Shown: positions 52,281 to 61,292, numbered from the stretch's first letter. The stretch is DNA of 64,000 nt from CBDBJQ01 sp965206405 (GCA_965206405.1 CBDBJQ010000006.1:2418001-2482000); one strand, 5' to 3'. Notes: generated by a model from the letters alone, not told the origin. A program made the numbers and translations.

Positions 52281-53461
52281 ATTCTTCCGAGACCGTCCTC
52301 GACGATGTCGGGATCGTGCACGAGCGCTATGCGGATATAGCCTTCGCAGGGATTCTCGCCGGTGTTGTGGTCGGGCTGCGCCATGTAGCCGCCCGGCATC
52401 ACCTTCACCCCGCATTCCCGCCACAGCATCGTCGCCGCTTCCTCGCCATCGGGAACCTCGAGCCAGAGAAAGAACCCACCCTGCGGATTGCTGAATCCCG
52501 ACACATTGCCGAGCTTCCGCTCGGCGATGGCGAACAGCTTGGCGTAGTGGGCTCGAGTTTCGTCGACATGCGTTTCGTCAGCGAGCAGCGCTTCGCCCGC
52601 CTTGAGAATTGGCTCCGGCACGGCAACACCGCAATAGCTGCGCAGGTTGCGGTATCCGGCGATCAGGCGCTCGTCGCCAGCAACGGAACCGCAGCGCAGC
52701 CCCGGAGCGCTCGAGCGCTTGGACAGTGAATGCAGCACGAGCACGTTTTCGAAACCGCCGCCCATCGCCTGGCAGGCCTCAAGCGCGCCGACCGGCGGCT
52801 CGCCGCGCCAGATCTCGGAGTAGCACTCGTCGACGACGAGGGTGAAATCATATTCCCGCGCGAGGCGGATCAGCGACTGGAGGTACCCCATGTCGGCGCA
52901 GCTCCCCTGCGGGTTGGCCGGGCTGCAGAGATAGGCCATGGCGGTGCGCCGTAGCAGGGCGCGATCGAGTCCGGCATAATCGGGCATGAAGTCGGTCTCG
53001 GCAGTGCCGGAAATCGGCACAGGTTCAGCCCCAGCAAGCACCGCCGCGCCGTAATAGACCTGATAGACCGGATTCGGCATGAGCACCGCCGGCATTTCCG
53101 ATCCGGCAAGTGTTTCGGCGCCTGGCACACAAAGCAGCGCCATGTGCGACAGGCCCTCCTTGGTGCCGGCACAGGGCAGGACATGACGTTCGGGATCGAT
53201 TGTGCCGCCGAGACGATAGCGCCGGTCAAGCCAGTTGGCGCAGGCGCTGCGGAATTCCGGAGTGCCGGGGTGCGGGGGATATTTGCGCCATGTCGCCTTG
53301 CTGTCCGCGATAATCTCGGCCACCCAGGCGGGTGGATCGAGCATCGGCTGGCCGACATGCAGCTCCAACGGCGTCCCTTCGGGCGGCGTGATGTTCTCGA
53401 GCAGCTGGGTCAGTCGCCAGAAGGGATAGGTGGCGAGGCGGTCGAGCCTGGGATTGAGCAT
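52250..53461 (-). CDS. Class I/II aminotransferase (DapC/AspC-like)
   Basis: 403-residue fold type I PLP aminotransferase. Seen: LATYPFWRLTQLL, LHVGQPMLDPPAWV, KYPPHPGTPEFRSACANWLDRRY, CAGTKEGLSHMALLC, AYLCSPANPQGSCAD (PLP Asn), DECYSEIWRG (PLP Asp/Tyr) and VLHSLSKRSSAPGLRCG with the Schiff-base Lys. This group is often annotated as succinyldiaminopimelate aminotransferase in alphaproteobacteria, where it commonly precedes ftsK. ATG 53461 is the natural start. A 73-bp gap separates it from ftsK. Confidence 0.9.
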   Translation of the reverse strand: MLNPRLDRLATYPFWRLTQLLENITPPEGTPLELHVGQPMLDPPAWVAEIIADSKATWRKYPPHPGTPEFRSACANWLDRRYRLGGTIDPERHVLPCAGTKEGLSHMALLCVPGAETLAGSEMPAVLMPNPVYQVYYGAAVLAGAEPVPISGTAETDFMPDYAGLDRALLRRTAMAYLCSPANPQGSCADMGYLQSLIRLAREYDFTLVVDECYSEIWRGEPPVGALEACQAMGGGFENVLVLHSLSKRSSAPGLRCGSVAGDERLIAGYRNLRSYCGVAVPEPILKAGEALLADETHVDETRAHYAKLFAIAERKLGNVSGFSNPQGGFFLWLEVPDGEEAATMLWRECGVKVMPGGYMAQPDHNTGENPCEGYIRIALVHDPDIVEDGLGRIAGVLEGRDA

Positions 53462-53746
53462 GGATCCTGTCCCGACAGTCTTTAGCGCCCGGTTCCGCTC
53501 CGGAACGGCGGGCCCGGCTGGGGCTGCCGACAGGGCCGGAAGCTTGGGGACGCAACCGAAAAATCCCATGAAAACTACATGAATCTCCACTCAAATTCAA
53601 GTATCGGGCGCCCCGATACACGTTTTCTCCTGCCAGAACTTCTGTAATCGTCGCTGTTGTTCATGCCCGCAGACAGCATGAATGCGGTATTCACCCGGTA
53701 TTTCCCGGATATTCACCGGATATTCACGCCAGTATTCGCTGGCATG
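53462..53746. other. Intergenic region between amt and aminotransferase genes
   Basis: No gene is seen. The segment 53685-53740 is built of imperfect repeats of a GGATATTCACC-like word (ATTCACCCGGTATTTCCCGG and relatives). Confidence 0.5.
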
Positions 53747-53779
53747 GCGCGGGCCGACTCCATCGGAGCCGACCCGCGC
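53747..53779 (-). terminator. Strong hairpin after amt
   Basis: A 15-bp stem with 3-base loop starts 9 bases after the amt stop. Read on the amt strand, the stem is fully paired if two G-U pairs are counted, whereas the plus-strand version has two mismatches, so the structure is tuned for the amt transcript. There is no U-run after it on that strand, so it may stabilise the 3' end or act with Rho rather than be a simple intrinsic terminator. Confidence 0.6.
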
Positions 53780-53787
53780 TTTTAAGG

Positions 53788-55164
53788 TCAGTGCACGCTT
53801 TCGCCGTGCAGGGTGGAGTCGAGGCCCTCGATCTCCTCCTCTTCGGTGACTCTTAGGCCCATGACGGCCTGCACACCCTTCAGGATGACGAAGGTTGCAA
53901 CAGCGCACCACAGGATGGTGGCCACGATGCCCCAGAGCTGGATTAGCACCTGTCCGGGATTGCCCTCGATCAGGCCCGCCGTGCCGCCGATCGCCTCAAT
54001 GGCGAAGACGCCTGTCAGGACCGCGCCGACGATGCCGCCGATGCCGTGAATGCCGAAGACATCGAGTGAATCGTCATAGCCGAGCCATATCTTCACCTTG
54101 GTCGAGGCCCACCAGCAGGCACCACCGGCGACGACACCGATGATGAGCGCTCCGCCCGGGCTGACGTAGCCAGCTGCCGGCGTGATCGCAACCAGCCCGG
54201 CAACCGCGCCGGAAACGAGCCCGAGTACGCTTGGCTTCTTCAGCACCACCCATTCGCACAGCATCCAGGCAAGCGCCGCAGCGGAGGCCGCGACCTGGGT
54301 TACGATCATCGCCATTCCGGCCGTGCCGTTGGCGGCGACAGCCGAACCGGCATTGAAACCGAACCAGCCGACCCAGAGCAGGGAGGCGCCGATGATGCTG
54401 AGCGTCAGGTTGTGGGGCGCCATGTTCTCGCTGCCATAGCTGCGCCGCTTGCCCAGCACGAGACAGGCCACGAGAGCGGCAACACCGCTGTTGATGTGCA
54501 CGACCGTGCCGCCAGCGAAGTCGAGTACGCCCTCATCTGCGAGAAAACCGCCGCCCCAAACCCAATGGGTGACAGGCGCGTAGACGACAAGCAGCCACAA
54601 CACGGTGAAAATCAGCATCGAGGAAAACTTCATCCGATCAGCAAAAGCACCGGTAATCAGGGCCGGCGTAATCACGGCGAAGGTCATCTGGAAGACGACG
54701 AAAACCGATTCCGGAATCGTGCCGTTCAGCTGTTCGACCGTCATGCCGGCAAGGAGCACTTTGTCGAGTCCGCCGACCAGGGTATTTCCTTCGGCGAAGG
54801 CTAGGCTGTAGCCGATTACCATCCAGGTGATGCTGGCGAGACAGCAGATGGCGAAACTCTGGGCCGCGATCGCAAGAACGTTCTTCTTCCGGACCATGCC
54901 GCCGTAGAACATGGCGAGGCCCGGAATGGTCATCATCAGGACCAGAGCGGTCGAGGTGAGCATCCAGGCGGTATCGCCACTGTCGAGCTTTGCGTCCTGC
55001 GCCATGGCGGCACCGGGTGCGAATGCGAGAATTGCCGGAGCCGCGAGGACAAGGCGTGTCCGCGCCAGCATGCCGGCAATGCACCGCAACGCGCCCCGAA
55101 AGACGCATCCTGTGTCACCCCCCGCAAGGTTGCCGGCGGTGTCCGAAGTAATAATCGTGTTCAT
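53788..55164 (-). CDS. amt: Ammonium transporter
   Basis: Amt/Mep/Rh family channel of 458 residues with a signal peptide (RLVLAAPAILAFAPGAAMAQ) and 11 membrane helices. Family marks: DTAWMLTSTALVLMMTIPGLAMFYGG, FAFADRMKFSSMLIFTVLWLLVVYAPVTHWVWGGGFL, DFAGGTVVHINSGVAALVACLVLGKR, GWFGFNAGSA, and DVFGIHGIGGIVGAVLTG, with the pore histidines in THWVWG and GIHGIGG. ATG 55164 has AGGA upstream. It follows glnK, and GlnK is expected to plug the channel when nitrogen is plentiful. Confidence 0.96.
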   Translation of the reverse strand: MNTIITSDTAGNLAGGDTGCVFRGALRCIAGMLARTRLVLAAPAILAFAPGAAMAQDAKLDSGDTAWMLTSTALVLMMTIPGLAMFYGGMVRKKNVLAIAAQSFAICCLASITWMVIGYSLAFAEGNTLVGGLDKVLLAGMTVEQLNGTIPESVFVVFQMTFAVITPALITGAFADRMKFSSMLIFTVLWLLVVYAPVTHWVWGGGFLADEGVLDFAGGTVVHINSGVAALVACLVLGKRRSYGSENMAPHNLTLSIIGASLLWVGWFGFNAGSAVAANGTAGMAMIVTQVAASAAALAWMLCEWVVLKKPSVLGLVSGAVAGLVAITPAAGYVSPGGALIIGVVAGGACWWASTKVKIWLGYDDSLDVFGIHGIGGIVGAVLTGVFAIEAIGGTAGLIEGNPGQVLIQLWGIVATILWCAVATFVILKGVQAVMGLRVTEEEEIEGLDSTLHGESVH

Positions 55165-55272
55165 GTGTCCTGTGCCCTTCTCGTCTGTGTCGTTCCCGGC
55201 GGATCGCCCGCCAACCAAACGCTGGTTTTCTGTGATCTGTCCTATGGTCCGCATTTTTGTGGTTTGCATCGG

Positions 55273-55611
55273 TCAGATCGCCTCGTCATTGGTTTCACCG
55301 GTGCGAATACGGACCGCCCGCGCAATGTCGTAGACAAAAATCTTTCCATCGCCTATTCGGTCGGTTTTTGCAGCCGTCTCAATGGCTTCGACGATGCGGT
55401 CGACCATGTCGTCGCGCACTGCAAGGTCGATCTTGACCTTCGGCAGGAAATTCACGGCGTATTCGGCACCGCGATAGATTTCGGTCTGCCCTTTCTGGCG
55501 ACCGAAGCCCTGAACCTCGCTGACCGTCATGCCCTCGACGCTGAGGGCGATCAATGCTTCGCGAACCTCGTCCACCTTGAACGGCTTGATTACCGCCATG
55601 ATCATTTTCAT
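55273..55611 (-). CDS. glnK: Nitrogen regulatory protein P-II (GlnK)
   Basis: 112-residue trimeric PII signal protein sensing 2-oxoglutarate, ATP and ADP. It starts MKMIMAVIKPFKVDEVREAL. The T-loop GFGRQKGQTEIYRGAEY contains the uridylylation Tyr51. The C-terminal GDGKIFVYDIARAVRIRTGE holds the nucleotide site. ATG 55611 is preceded by AGAGGA at 8 bases. It is upstream of amt in the classic glnK-amtB pair and has a sigma-54 promoter. Confidence 0.97.
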   Translation of the reverse strand: MKMIMAVIKPFKVDEVREALIALSVEGMTVSEVQGFGRQKGQTEIYRGAEYAVNFLPKVKIDLAVRDDMVDRIVEAIETAAKTDRIGDGKIFVYDIARAVRIRTGETNDEAI

Positions 55612-55712
55612 CCGGCTTGTCCTCTCTCTTGTGTGCATCCCGGCCCGGCAGGTCGAAGCCTTTATGCTTGGGAAGCGATTGTTTCAGGAGTTGCTTGCTT
55701 GAGGGATTAGAA

Positions 55713-55728
55713 GCAAGAACAATGCCAA
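55713..55728 (-). promoter_or_regulatory. Sigma-54 (RpoN) promoter for glnK-amt
   Basis: On the glnK strand the sequence is TTGGCATTGTTCTTGC. This matches the -24/-12 consensus TGGCAC-N5-TTGC at every position but one (T for C) with correct spacing. Transcription should start near 55700, leaving a leader of about 90 bases before the glnK ATG. NtrC sites were not recognised in the 190 bases between this promoter and the insertion sequence. Confidence 0.85.
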
Positions 55729-55920
55729 CATAGGCAAAGCGCGTGATTACAACGCCTATCCCAGGCTTGCCATGAGATAGCACAGAGGAAAAGCCTAATT
55801 TATCGGCAATTCAGGGGATTTGGTGAAAAAAGCGGCAAAATTAGTGAGGCGGCGCGAAAATCACTGATCCCGTGAGCAGCGGTGATGGCATGGACGGCGC
55901 CGTCGGCAGCGCCAGTTTAG

Positions 55921-57548
55921 CCCGAATATTTCATGAACAGGTATCGCTAAATCCCGTATTCGTGTTATGATTCAGTTACTTGAAATGATCAAACACAAGG
56001 ATTTAGCGGTGACAGATTGTACCCCCGATCATCTGGAATTTCCAGCCTGTCGTAAACGCCGGGTAACCACCGGCTTCGATGGAGGTCATGTGACGAGCAA
56101 CGGCGGCGTTTTGCTGCTGCGCGGGGCGGATCACCTGCTGGGATTGACGGCATCGCTTGCCCGGCGGCTGTCCGACGACCGGCAGGCGGGCAAGGTTGAG
56201 CACAGTTTGCGAGATATGCTGCGGCAACGGATCTACAGCCTGCCCCTGGGTTACGAGGATCTGAACGACCACGACGCCCTGCGCCACGACCAGGCATTGC
56301 AGACGGCGGCCGATCGGGATCAGCCGCCAGCCAGTCCGTCGACGTTGTGCCGGTTCGAGAACACGGCCGACCGCCAGGTGGCTCGGGCCGCGCACGAGGT
56401 TCTGATGGAGACCTTCATCGCCTCGTGCAAACACCCGCCCGACGAGCTGGTCCTCGACTTCGACGCCACCGACGATGCGGTTCACGGCCACCAGGAGGGC
56501 CGTTTCTTTCAGGGCTATTACGACCACGACTGTTTCCTGCCGCTTTATGTGTTCTGTGGCGATCAGCTTCCGGTCAGCTACCTGCGGCCCTCGAACATCG
56601 ACGGCGCCAAACACGCCTGGGCGATCCTGGCCCTGCTGGTGCGGCGCCTGCGCCAGGCCTGGCCGAAGGTGCGGATCATCCTGCGCGGGGATTCCGGCTT
56701 CTGCCGCCACCGCATGCTGGACTGGTGCGACCGGCATGATGTGGACTATGTCGTCGGCATCGCCAAGAATGCCCGTCTGAACGATCTGGCGGAGCCGTGG
56801 CTGGACCGGTCGGCCCGGGACTTTGAGGCGTCGGGGGAGAAACAGCGCCTGTTCGGCGAATTTACCTACGCCGCCGGCACCTGGCGCAGCGAACGCCGGG
56901 TCATCGCGCGGATCGAGCATTCGGCCAAAGGGGCCAACCCCCGCTATATCGTCACCAGCCTTCCGGGCAACGCACAGGCGTTGTACGAGGAACGATACTG
57001 CGCCCGCGGCGAGATGGAAAACCGCATCAAGGAACAAACAACTCGACCTCTTCGCCGACCGCACCAGCTGTCACAAATGGTGGCCCAACCAGTTCCGCTT
57101 GTTGCTCTCCGCTCTCGCCTACACCCTCATGGAAGCCATCCGCCGGATCGGCCTCACCGGCACCCGCATGGCCCGCGCCCGGTGCGGAACCATTCGCCTG
57201 CGCTTGTTGAAGATCGGCGCCATCATCCAGCGGAACACCCGCCGGGTCCGCTTTCTGATGTCCAGTGCCTGCCCCGACGAGGACCTGTTCCGCCTCGTCG
57301 CCAGCAGGCTGGTCCCAGACTAGCCGGGGAAAACCCCGGCTTCACCATTCAGGGAAATGCGCAGGGCGCATGCGGCGCAGGTGCTTCCGCCTGCCCGCAA
57401 TCCGCAAAAAGACCGGCTCTGCCGCCAAATATACCGGCTGAACGCCAGGCTCTGCCCGAATACGCAGGAAATCTATGTCAGAGACACCACGAAAAGCCGA
57501 ATTGAGGCGGAAAACCAACCCGCCGGACGTCTTCATGAAATATTCGGG
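55921..57548 (+). mobile_element. IS1380-family insertion sequence, copy 1
   Basis: 1628 bp from CCCGAATATTTCATGAA at the left to its inverted repeat TTCATGAAATATTCGGG at the right. Flanks are TTAG on the left and CTAG on the right. It contains one transposase gene, frameshifted. It is the longer and less damaged of two copies that flank the toxin-antitoxin pair. Confidence 0.88.
55985..57323 (+). pseudogene. IS1380-family transposase, single-base frameshift (copy 1)
   Basis: DDE transposase of the IS1380 group: FDGGHVTSNGGVLLLRGAD near the start, first Asp in LVLDFDATDDAVHG, second in ILRGDSGFCRHRMLDWC, Glu in MENRIKEQ. Right after ENRIKEQ, an extra A in CAAAC (57036-57038) changes frame; the other frame then gives the expected LDLFADRTSCHKWWPNQFRLLLSALAYTL to a TAG at 57321-57323. 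The zero frame itself stays open to 57505 but with unrelated residues. An upstream ATG at 55967 is also possible. Confidence 0.85.
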
Positions 57549-57706
57549 CTAGCAATCCAACGCGAGTTTTCGTCTGTATATGCGCTCATCCTTTACGAAA
57601 ATTGTGTGCGATTCAGAGGGGTAAAGACTACAGGGCTTTGGAAAATTGAGGATTTTCGTAGCCCAGATTGAACTTTGAACCGTTTTCAAAAAAGTCGAAA
57701 AAAGTT

Positions 57707-57734
57707 TTGACTTGTCCGACATTGTCCATACACT
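57707..57734 (+). promoter_or_regulatory. Promoter of toxin-antitoxin operon
   Basis: TTGACT (57707-57712), 16-base spacer, TACACT (57729-57734). The predicted transcript start is near 57741, at or next to the toxin ATG at 57742, so the message may be leaderless; no ribosome-binding site is visible before that ATG. Confidence 0.6.
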
Positions 57735-57744
57735 TATATGTATG
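57727..57744. promoter_or_regulatory. Palindromic operator candidate over -10 and start codon
   Basis: CATACA (57727-57732) and TGTATG (57739-57744) form a perfect 6-bp inverted repeat with 6 bases between. It covers the -10 box and the toxin start, as expected for autorepression by the ribbon-helix-helix antitoxin. Confidence 0.55.
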
Positions 57745-58026
57745 AAAACAATCAAATGGAATACTGAGAAGGAGGCCAAGCTCCTAAGCGACGGGACACG
57801 CGCGGGTATCGGGTTTGCAGACTGCGTCATCGCCATTGATGATGGCAGGGTGCTGGACAACCTGCCCCACCCCACGCGCGACAATCAAAGGCTCTTGGTC
57901 TTGAACATCGAAGACTATGCCTACGTCGTCCCCTACGTCATCGAAGATGACGGGAGCTGGTTTCTCAAGACAGTGTTCCCAAGCCGAAAGCACACAGCCA
58001 TTTATCTTAGTAAGAAAAGCTCATGA
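57742..58026 (+). CDS. BrnT-like toxin
   Basis: 94 residues resembling the BrnT type II toxin family (RelE-fold ribonuclease): IKWNTEKEAKLLSDGTRAGIGFADCVIAIDDGRVLD at the start and YAYVVPYVIEDDGSWFLKTVFPSRKHTAIYL at the end, where the late Arg-Lys-x-x-x-x-Tyr is typical. By family it would cleave RNA and arrest growth. GC is lower than in the chromosome. The stop overlaps the antitoxin ATG by 4 bp. A TTG at 57712 in the same frame is a possible alternative start. Confidence 0.8.
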   Translation: MKTIKWNTEKEAKLLSDGTRAGIGFADCVIAIDDGRVLDNLPHPTRDNQRLLVLNIEDYAYVVPYVIEDDGSWFLKTVFPSRKHTAIYLSKKSS

Positions 58027-58307
58027 AAAAAGAACCATATGTAAGCAAATACCTCGATGACGAGGAAAAAGAACTCATCGAGGCTATCGAGGCCGATGAT
58101 TACGAGGCAGGCCCTAGCCTGCTAACGCCTGAAACCTTGCGCGACATGCAAGAAGCAGCGCGTAACACTCTCAATGAGAGCAGCACCAAGGTTTCACTGC
58201 GCATTGGGCAGACAGACCTTGCTCGCGTGAAAGCTCGAGCGCTGCGCGAAGGTGTACCGTACCAGACGCTTATAAAGTCGATAATCCATCAAGCGGTAAG
58301 CCGTTGA
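58023..58307 (+). CDS. BrnA/CopG-like antitoxin
   Basis: 94-residue acidic protein. The N-terminal part (YLDDEEKELIEAIEADDYEAG) would wrap the toxin. The C-terminal VSLRIGQTDLARVKARALREGVPYQTLIKSIIHQAV is a ribbon-helix-helix DNA-binding domain. In this toxin-antitoxin group the antitoxin follows the toxin, as here, and represses the operon through a palindrome. Translation is coupled by ATGA. Confidence 0.85.
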   Translation: MKKEPYVSKYLDDEEKELIEAIEADDYEAGPSLLTPETLRDMQEAARNTLNESSTKVSLRIGQTDLARVKARALREGVPYQTLIKSIIHQAVSR

Positions 58308-58336
58308 AATAAGCCTACAAGCTCATAAGCTTTTAG

Positions 58337-59948
58337 CCCGAATATTTCATGAACAGGTACCGCTAAATCCCGTATTCGTGTCATGATTACTTGAAATGAT
58401 CAAACACAAGGATTTAGCGGTGACAGATTGTACCCCCGATCATCTGGAATTTCCAGCCTGTCGTAAACGCCGGGTAACCACCGGCTTCGATGGAGGTCAT
58501 GTGACGAGCAACGGCGGCGTTTTGCTGCTGCGCGGGGCGGATCACCTGCCGGGATTGACGGCATCGCTTGCCCGACGGCTGTCCGACGACCGGCAGGCGG
58601 GCAAGGTTGAGCACAGTTTGCGGGATATGCTGCGGCAACGGATCTACAGCCTGCCCCTGGGTTACGAGGATCTGAACGACCACGACGCCCTGCGCCACGA
58701 CCAGGCATTGCAGACGGCGGCCGATCGGGATCAGCCGCCAGCCAGTCCGTCGACGTTGTGCCGGTTCGAGAACACGGCCGACCGCCAGGTGGCCCGGGCC
58801 GCGCACGAGGTCCTGATAGAGACCTTCATCGCCTCGTGCAAACACCCGCCCGACGAGCTGGTCCTCGACTTCGACGCCACCGACGATGCGGTTCACGGCC
58901 ATCAGGAGGGCCGTTTCTTTCAGGGCTATTACGACCACGATTGTTTCCTGCCACTTTATGTGTTCTGTGATGTGTTTTGTGGCAATCAGCTTCTGGTCAG
59001 CTACCTGCGGCCCTCGAACATCGACGGCGCCAAACACGCCTGGGCGATCCTGGCCCTGCTGGTGCGGCGCCTGCGCCGGGTCTGGCCGAAGGTGCGGATC
59101 ATCCTGCGCGGGGATTCCGGCTTCTGCCGCCACCGCATGCTGGACTGGTGCGACCGGCATGATGTGGACTATGTCCTCGGCATCGCCAAGAATGCCCGCC
59201 TGAACGATCTGGCGGAGCCGTGGCTGGACCGGTCGGCCCGGGACTTTGAGGCGTCGGGGGAGAAACAGCGCCTGTTCGGCGAATTTACCTACGCCGCCGG
59301 CACCTGGCGCAGCGAACGCCGGGTCATCGCGCGGATCGAGCATTCGGCCAAAGGGGCCAACCCCCGCTATATCGTCACCAGCCTTCCGGGCAACGCACAG
59401 GCGTTGTACGAGGAACGATACTGCGCCCGCGGCGAGATGGAAAACCGCATCAAGGAACAAACAACCCGACCTCTTCGCCGACCGCACCAGCTGCCACAAA
59501 TGGTGGCCCAACCAGTTCCGCTTGCTGCTCTCCGCTCTCGCCTACACCCTCATGGAAGCCATCCGCCGGATCGGCCTCACCGGCACCCGCATGGCCCGCG
59601 CCCGGTGCGGGACCATTCGCCATCATCCAGCGGAACACCCGCCGGGTCCGCTTTATGATGTCCAGTGCCTGCCCCGACGAGGACCTGTTCCGCCTCGTCG
59701 CCAGCAGGCTGGTCCCAGACTAGCCGGGGGAAACCCCGGCTTCACCATTCAGGGAAATGCGCAGGGCGCATGCGGCGCAGGTGCTTCCGCCTGCCCGCAA
59801 TCCGCAAAAAAACCGGCTCAGCCGCCAAATATACCGGCTGAACGCCAGGCTCTGCCCGAATACGCAGGAAATCTATGTCAGAGGCACCACGAAAAGCCGA
59901 ATTGAGGCGGGAAACCAACCGGCCGGACGCCTTCATGAAATATCCGGG
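58337..59948 (+). mobile_element. IS1380-family insertion sequence, copy 2
   Basis: 1612 bp, same ends as copy 1 except that the right end has drifted (TATCCGGG). It is flanked on both sides by TTAG (58333-58336 and 59949-59952), a 4-bp target duplication. Relative to copy 1 it has a 5-bp deletion near its start, a 12-bp insertion (58969-58980) and a 23-bp deletion at 59620/59621, which account exactly for the 16-bp length difference. Confidence 0.88.
58396..59723 (+). pseudogene. IS1380-family transposase, frameshift plus deletion (copy 2)
   Basis: Near-identical to copy 1, with the same extra A after the ENRIKEQ motif (59459-59461). In addition, the 23-bp deletion at 59620/59621 removes the GTIRLRLLKIG segment and breaks the second frame. 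The 12-bp insertion adds four residues (DVFC) in the middle. The catalytic Asp, Asp and Glu remain in the first frame. It is more damaged than copy 1 and unlikely to act. Confidence 0.85.
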
Positions 59949-60053
59949 TTAGAGCCTACCTGTGATATGAATCGAATATCCTTGCCGTTCTTCGCGCACG
60001 TTCTGCGTACCGCGACCGGCAGCACCGGGAACAATCACGAGGCGGATCAGTCG

Positions 60054-61292
60054 ATGGCAGGGCAATCCGGAAACCGAACCGAAGTTCTGATCGTCGGGGG
60101 CGGCATAGCCGGCATGACTCTTGGCTGCGCGCTCGCCGGCGCCGGGGTGCCGACCACAATCATCGACAGCATCGCCCCAAAAAACACCATCGCCGACAGT
60201 TACGATGGCCGCACCACCTCGATCGCGCACGGCCAGTACCGCATCCTGTCAGCGATCGGGCTATGGCCTCGTCTCGCCGATGTCGCCTCCCCGATCAACG
60301 ATATCCGCGTCGCCCAGGGACGGCATTCCGGTGATCCCTCACCGCTATATCTGCATTACGATCACCGCGATCTCGGAAACGAGGCGATGGGCTACGTCAT
60401 CGAAAATCGCCTGATCCGCAAGGCACTTTTCGAACAAGCACAGGAACTGCCACATCTGACCCTGCTGGCACCGGCCACAGTCGAGGATGTCGCGCGGGAC
60501 ACAACCAGCGTCGAGGCAAGGTTGGCCGATGGAACCCGCATCCGCGCCTCCCTTGCGGTCGCCGCGGACGGCCGCAACTCCCGGTTGCGGAAGAAGGCCG
60601 GGATTCGCACCGCCGGTCATCGCTACCCGCAGACTTCGATCGTCTGCACCGTCGCTCATGAACGCAACCATGCAGGAGTCGCCGTCGAACTGTTCCTGCC
60701 CTCCGGTCCCTTCGCCATGCTGCCGATGACCGGCCGGCGCACCAACATTATCTGGACCGAGCGCAACGATCTCGCCCCGCGCTTCATGGCGCTTGATGAT
60801 GCCGACTTCCTCGAGGCTCTCGAGCGGCGCTTCGGGAGCTGGCTCGGCAAGATTTCCCTTTTACCCGGGCGATTCTCCTACCCGCTCACCCTCCAGCACG
60901 CACTGCGTTACACGGATCGCCGCCTCGCCTTGGTCGGCGACGCCGCCCACACGATCCATCCGATCGCCGGCCAGGGGCTCAATATGGGCTTGCGCGACGT
61001 TGCCGCCCTGGCCGAAGCCATCATCGATGCAAGGCGGCTCGGCCTTGAGGCGGGCGACGCAACCGTTCTGACGCGCTACCAGCGCTGGCGATATTTCGAC
61101 AACACCCTGCTGGCTACGGTAACCGACAGCCTGAACCGGCTGTTCTCCAACGAATCAGAGGCGCTGCGGCTGGCGCGCGGGCTTGGTCTCGCCACTGTCG
61201 ATCGCATTCCACCCCTGAAGCGATTCCTCATGCGTCACGCGATGGGCGTGGTCGGCGATCTGCCCCGCCTGGTCCGTGGCGAAAATCTCTAG
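60054..61292 (+). CDS. UbiH/UbiF/COQ6-family FAD-dependent hydroxylase
   Basis: Flavin monooxygenase of ubiquinone ring hydroxylation, 412 residues from ATG 60054 (ATG 59967 would give 441). Dinucleotide motif VLIVGGGIAGMTLGCALAGAG, the DG motif LAVAADGRNSRLRKKAG, and the GD motif RRLALVGDAAHTIHPIAGQGLNMGLRD are all intact. Which ring position it hydroxylates (UbiH, UbiF, UbiI or UbiL type) cannot be told from sequence. The insertion sequence ends only 105 bases upstream, so its native promoter may have been displaced. Confidence 0.92.
   Translation: MAGQSGNRTEVLIVGGGIAGMTLGCALAGAGVPTTIIDSIAPKNTIADSYDGRTTSIAHGQYRILSAIGLWPRLADVASPINDIRVAQGRHSGDPSPLYLHYDHRDLGNEAMGYVIENRLIRKALFEQAQELPHLTLLAPATVEDVARDTTSVEARLADGTRIRASLAVAADGRNSRLRKKAGIRTAGHRYPQTSIVCTVAHERNHAGVAVELFLPSGPFAMLPMTGRRTNIIWTERNDLAPRFMALDDADFLEALERRFGSWLGKISLLPGRFSYPLTLQHALRYTDRRLALVGDAAHTIHPIAGQGLNMGLRDVAALAEAIIDARRLGLEAGDATVLTRYQRWRYFDNTLLATVTDSLNRLFSNESEALRLARGLGLATVDRIPPLKRFLMRHAMGVVGDLPRLVRGENL

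Noticed and set aside
56003..57064. Long minus-strand frames inside both IS copies
   Set aside because: They are antisense to the conserved transposase and appear identically in both copies only because the copies are near-identical.
59757..60053. Ubiquinone hydroxylase starting inside IS copy 2
   Set aside because: The frame is open through the IS end, but those residues come from IS sequence. The conserved FAD motif begins a few residues after ATG 60054.
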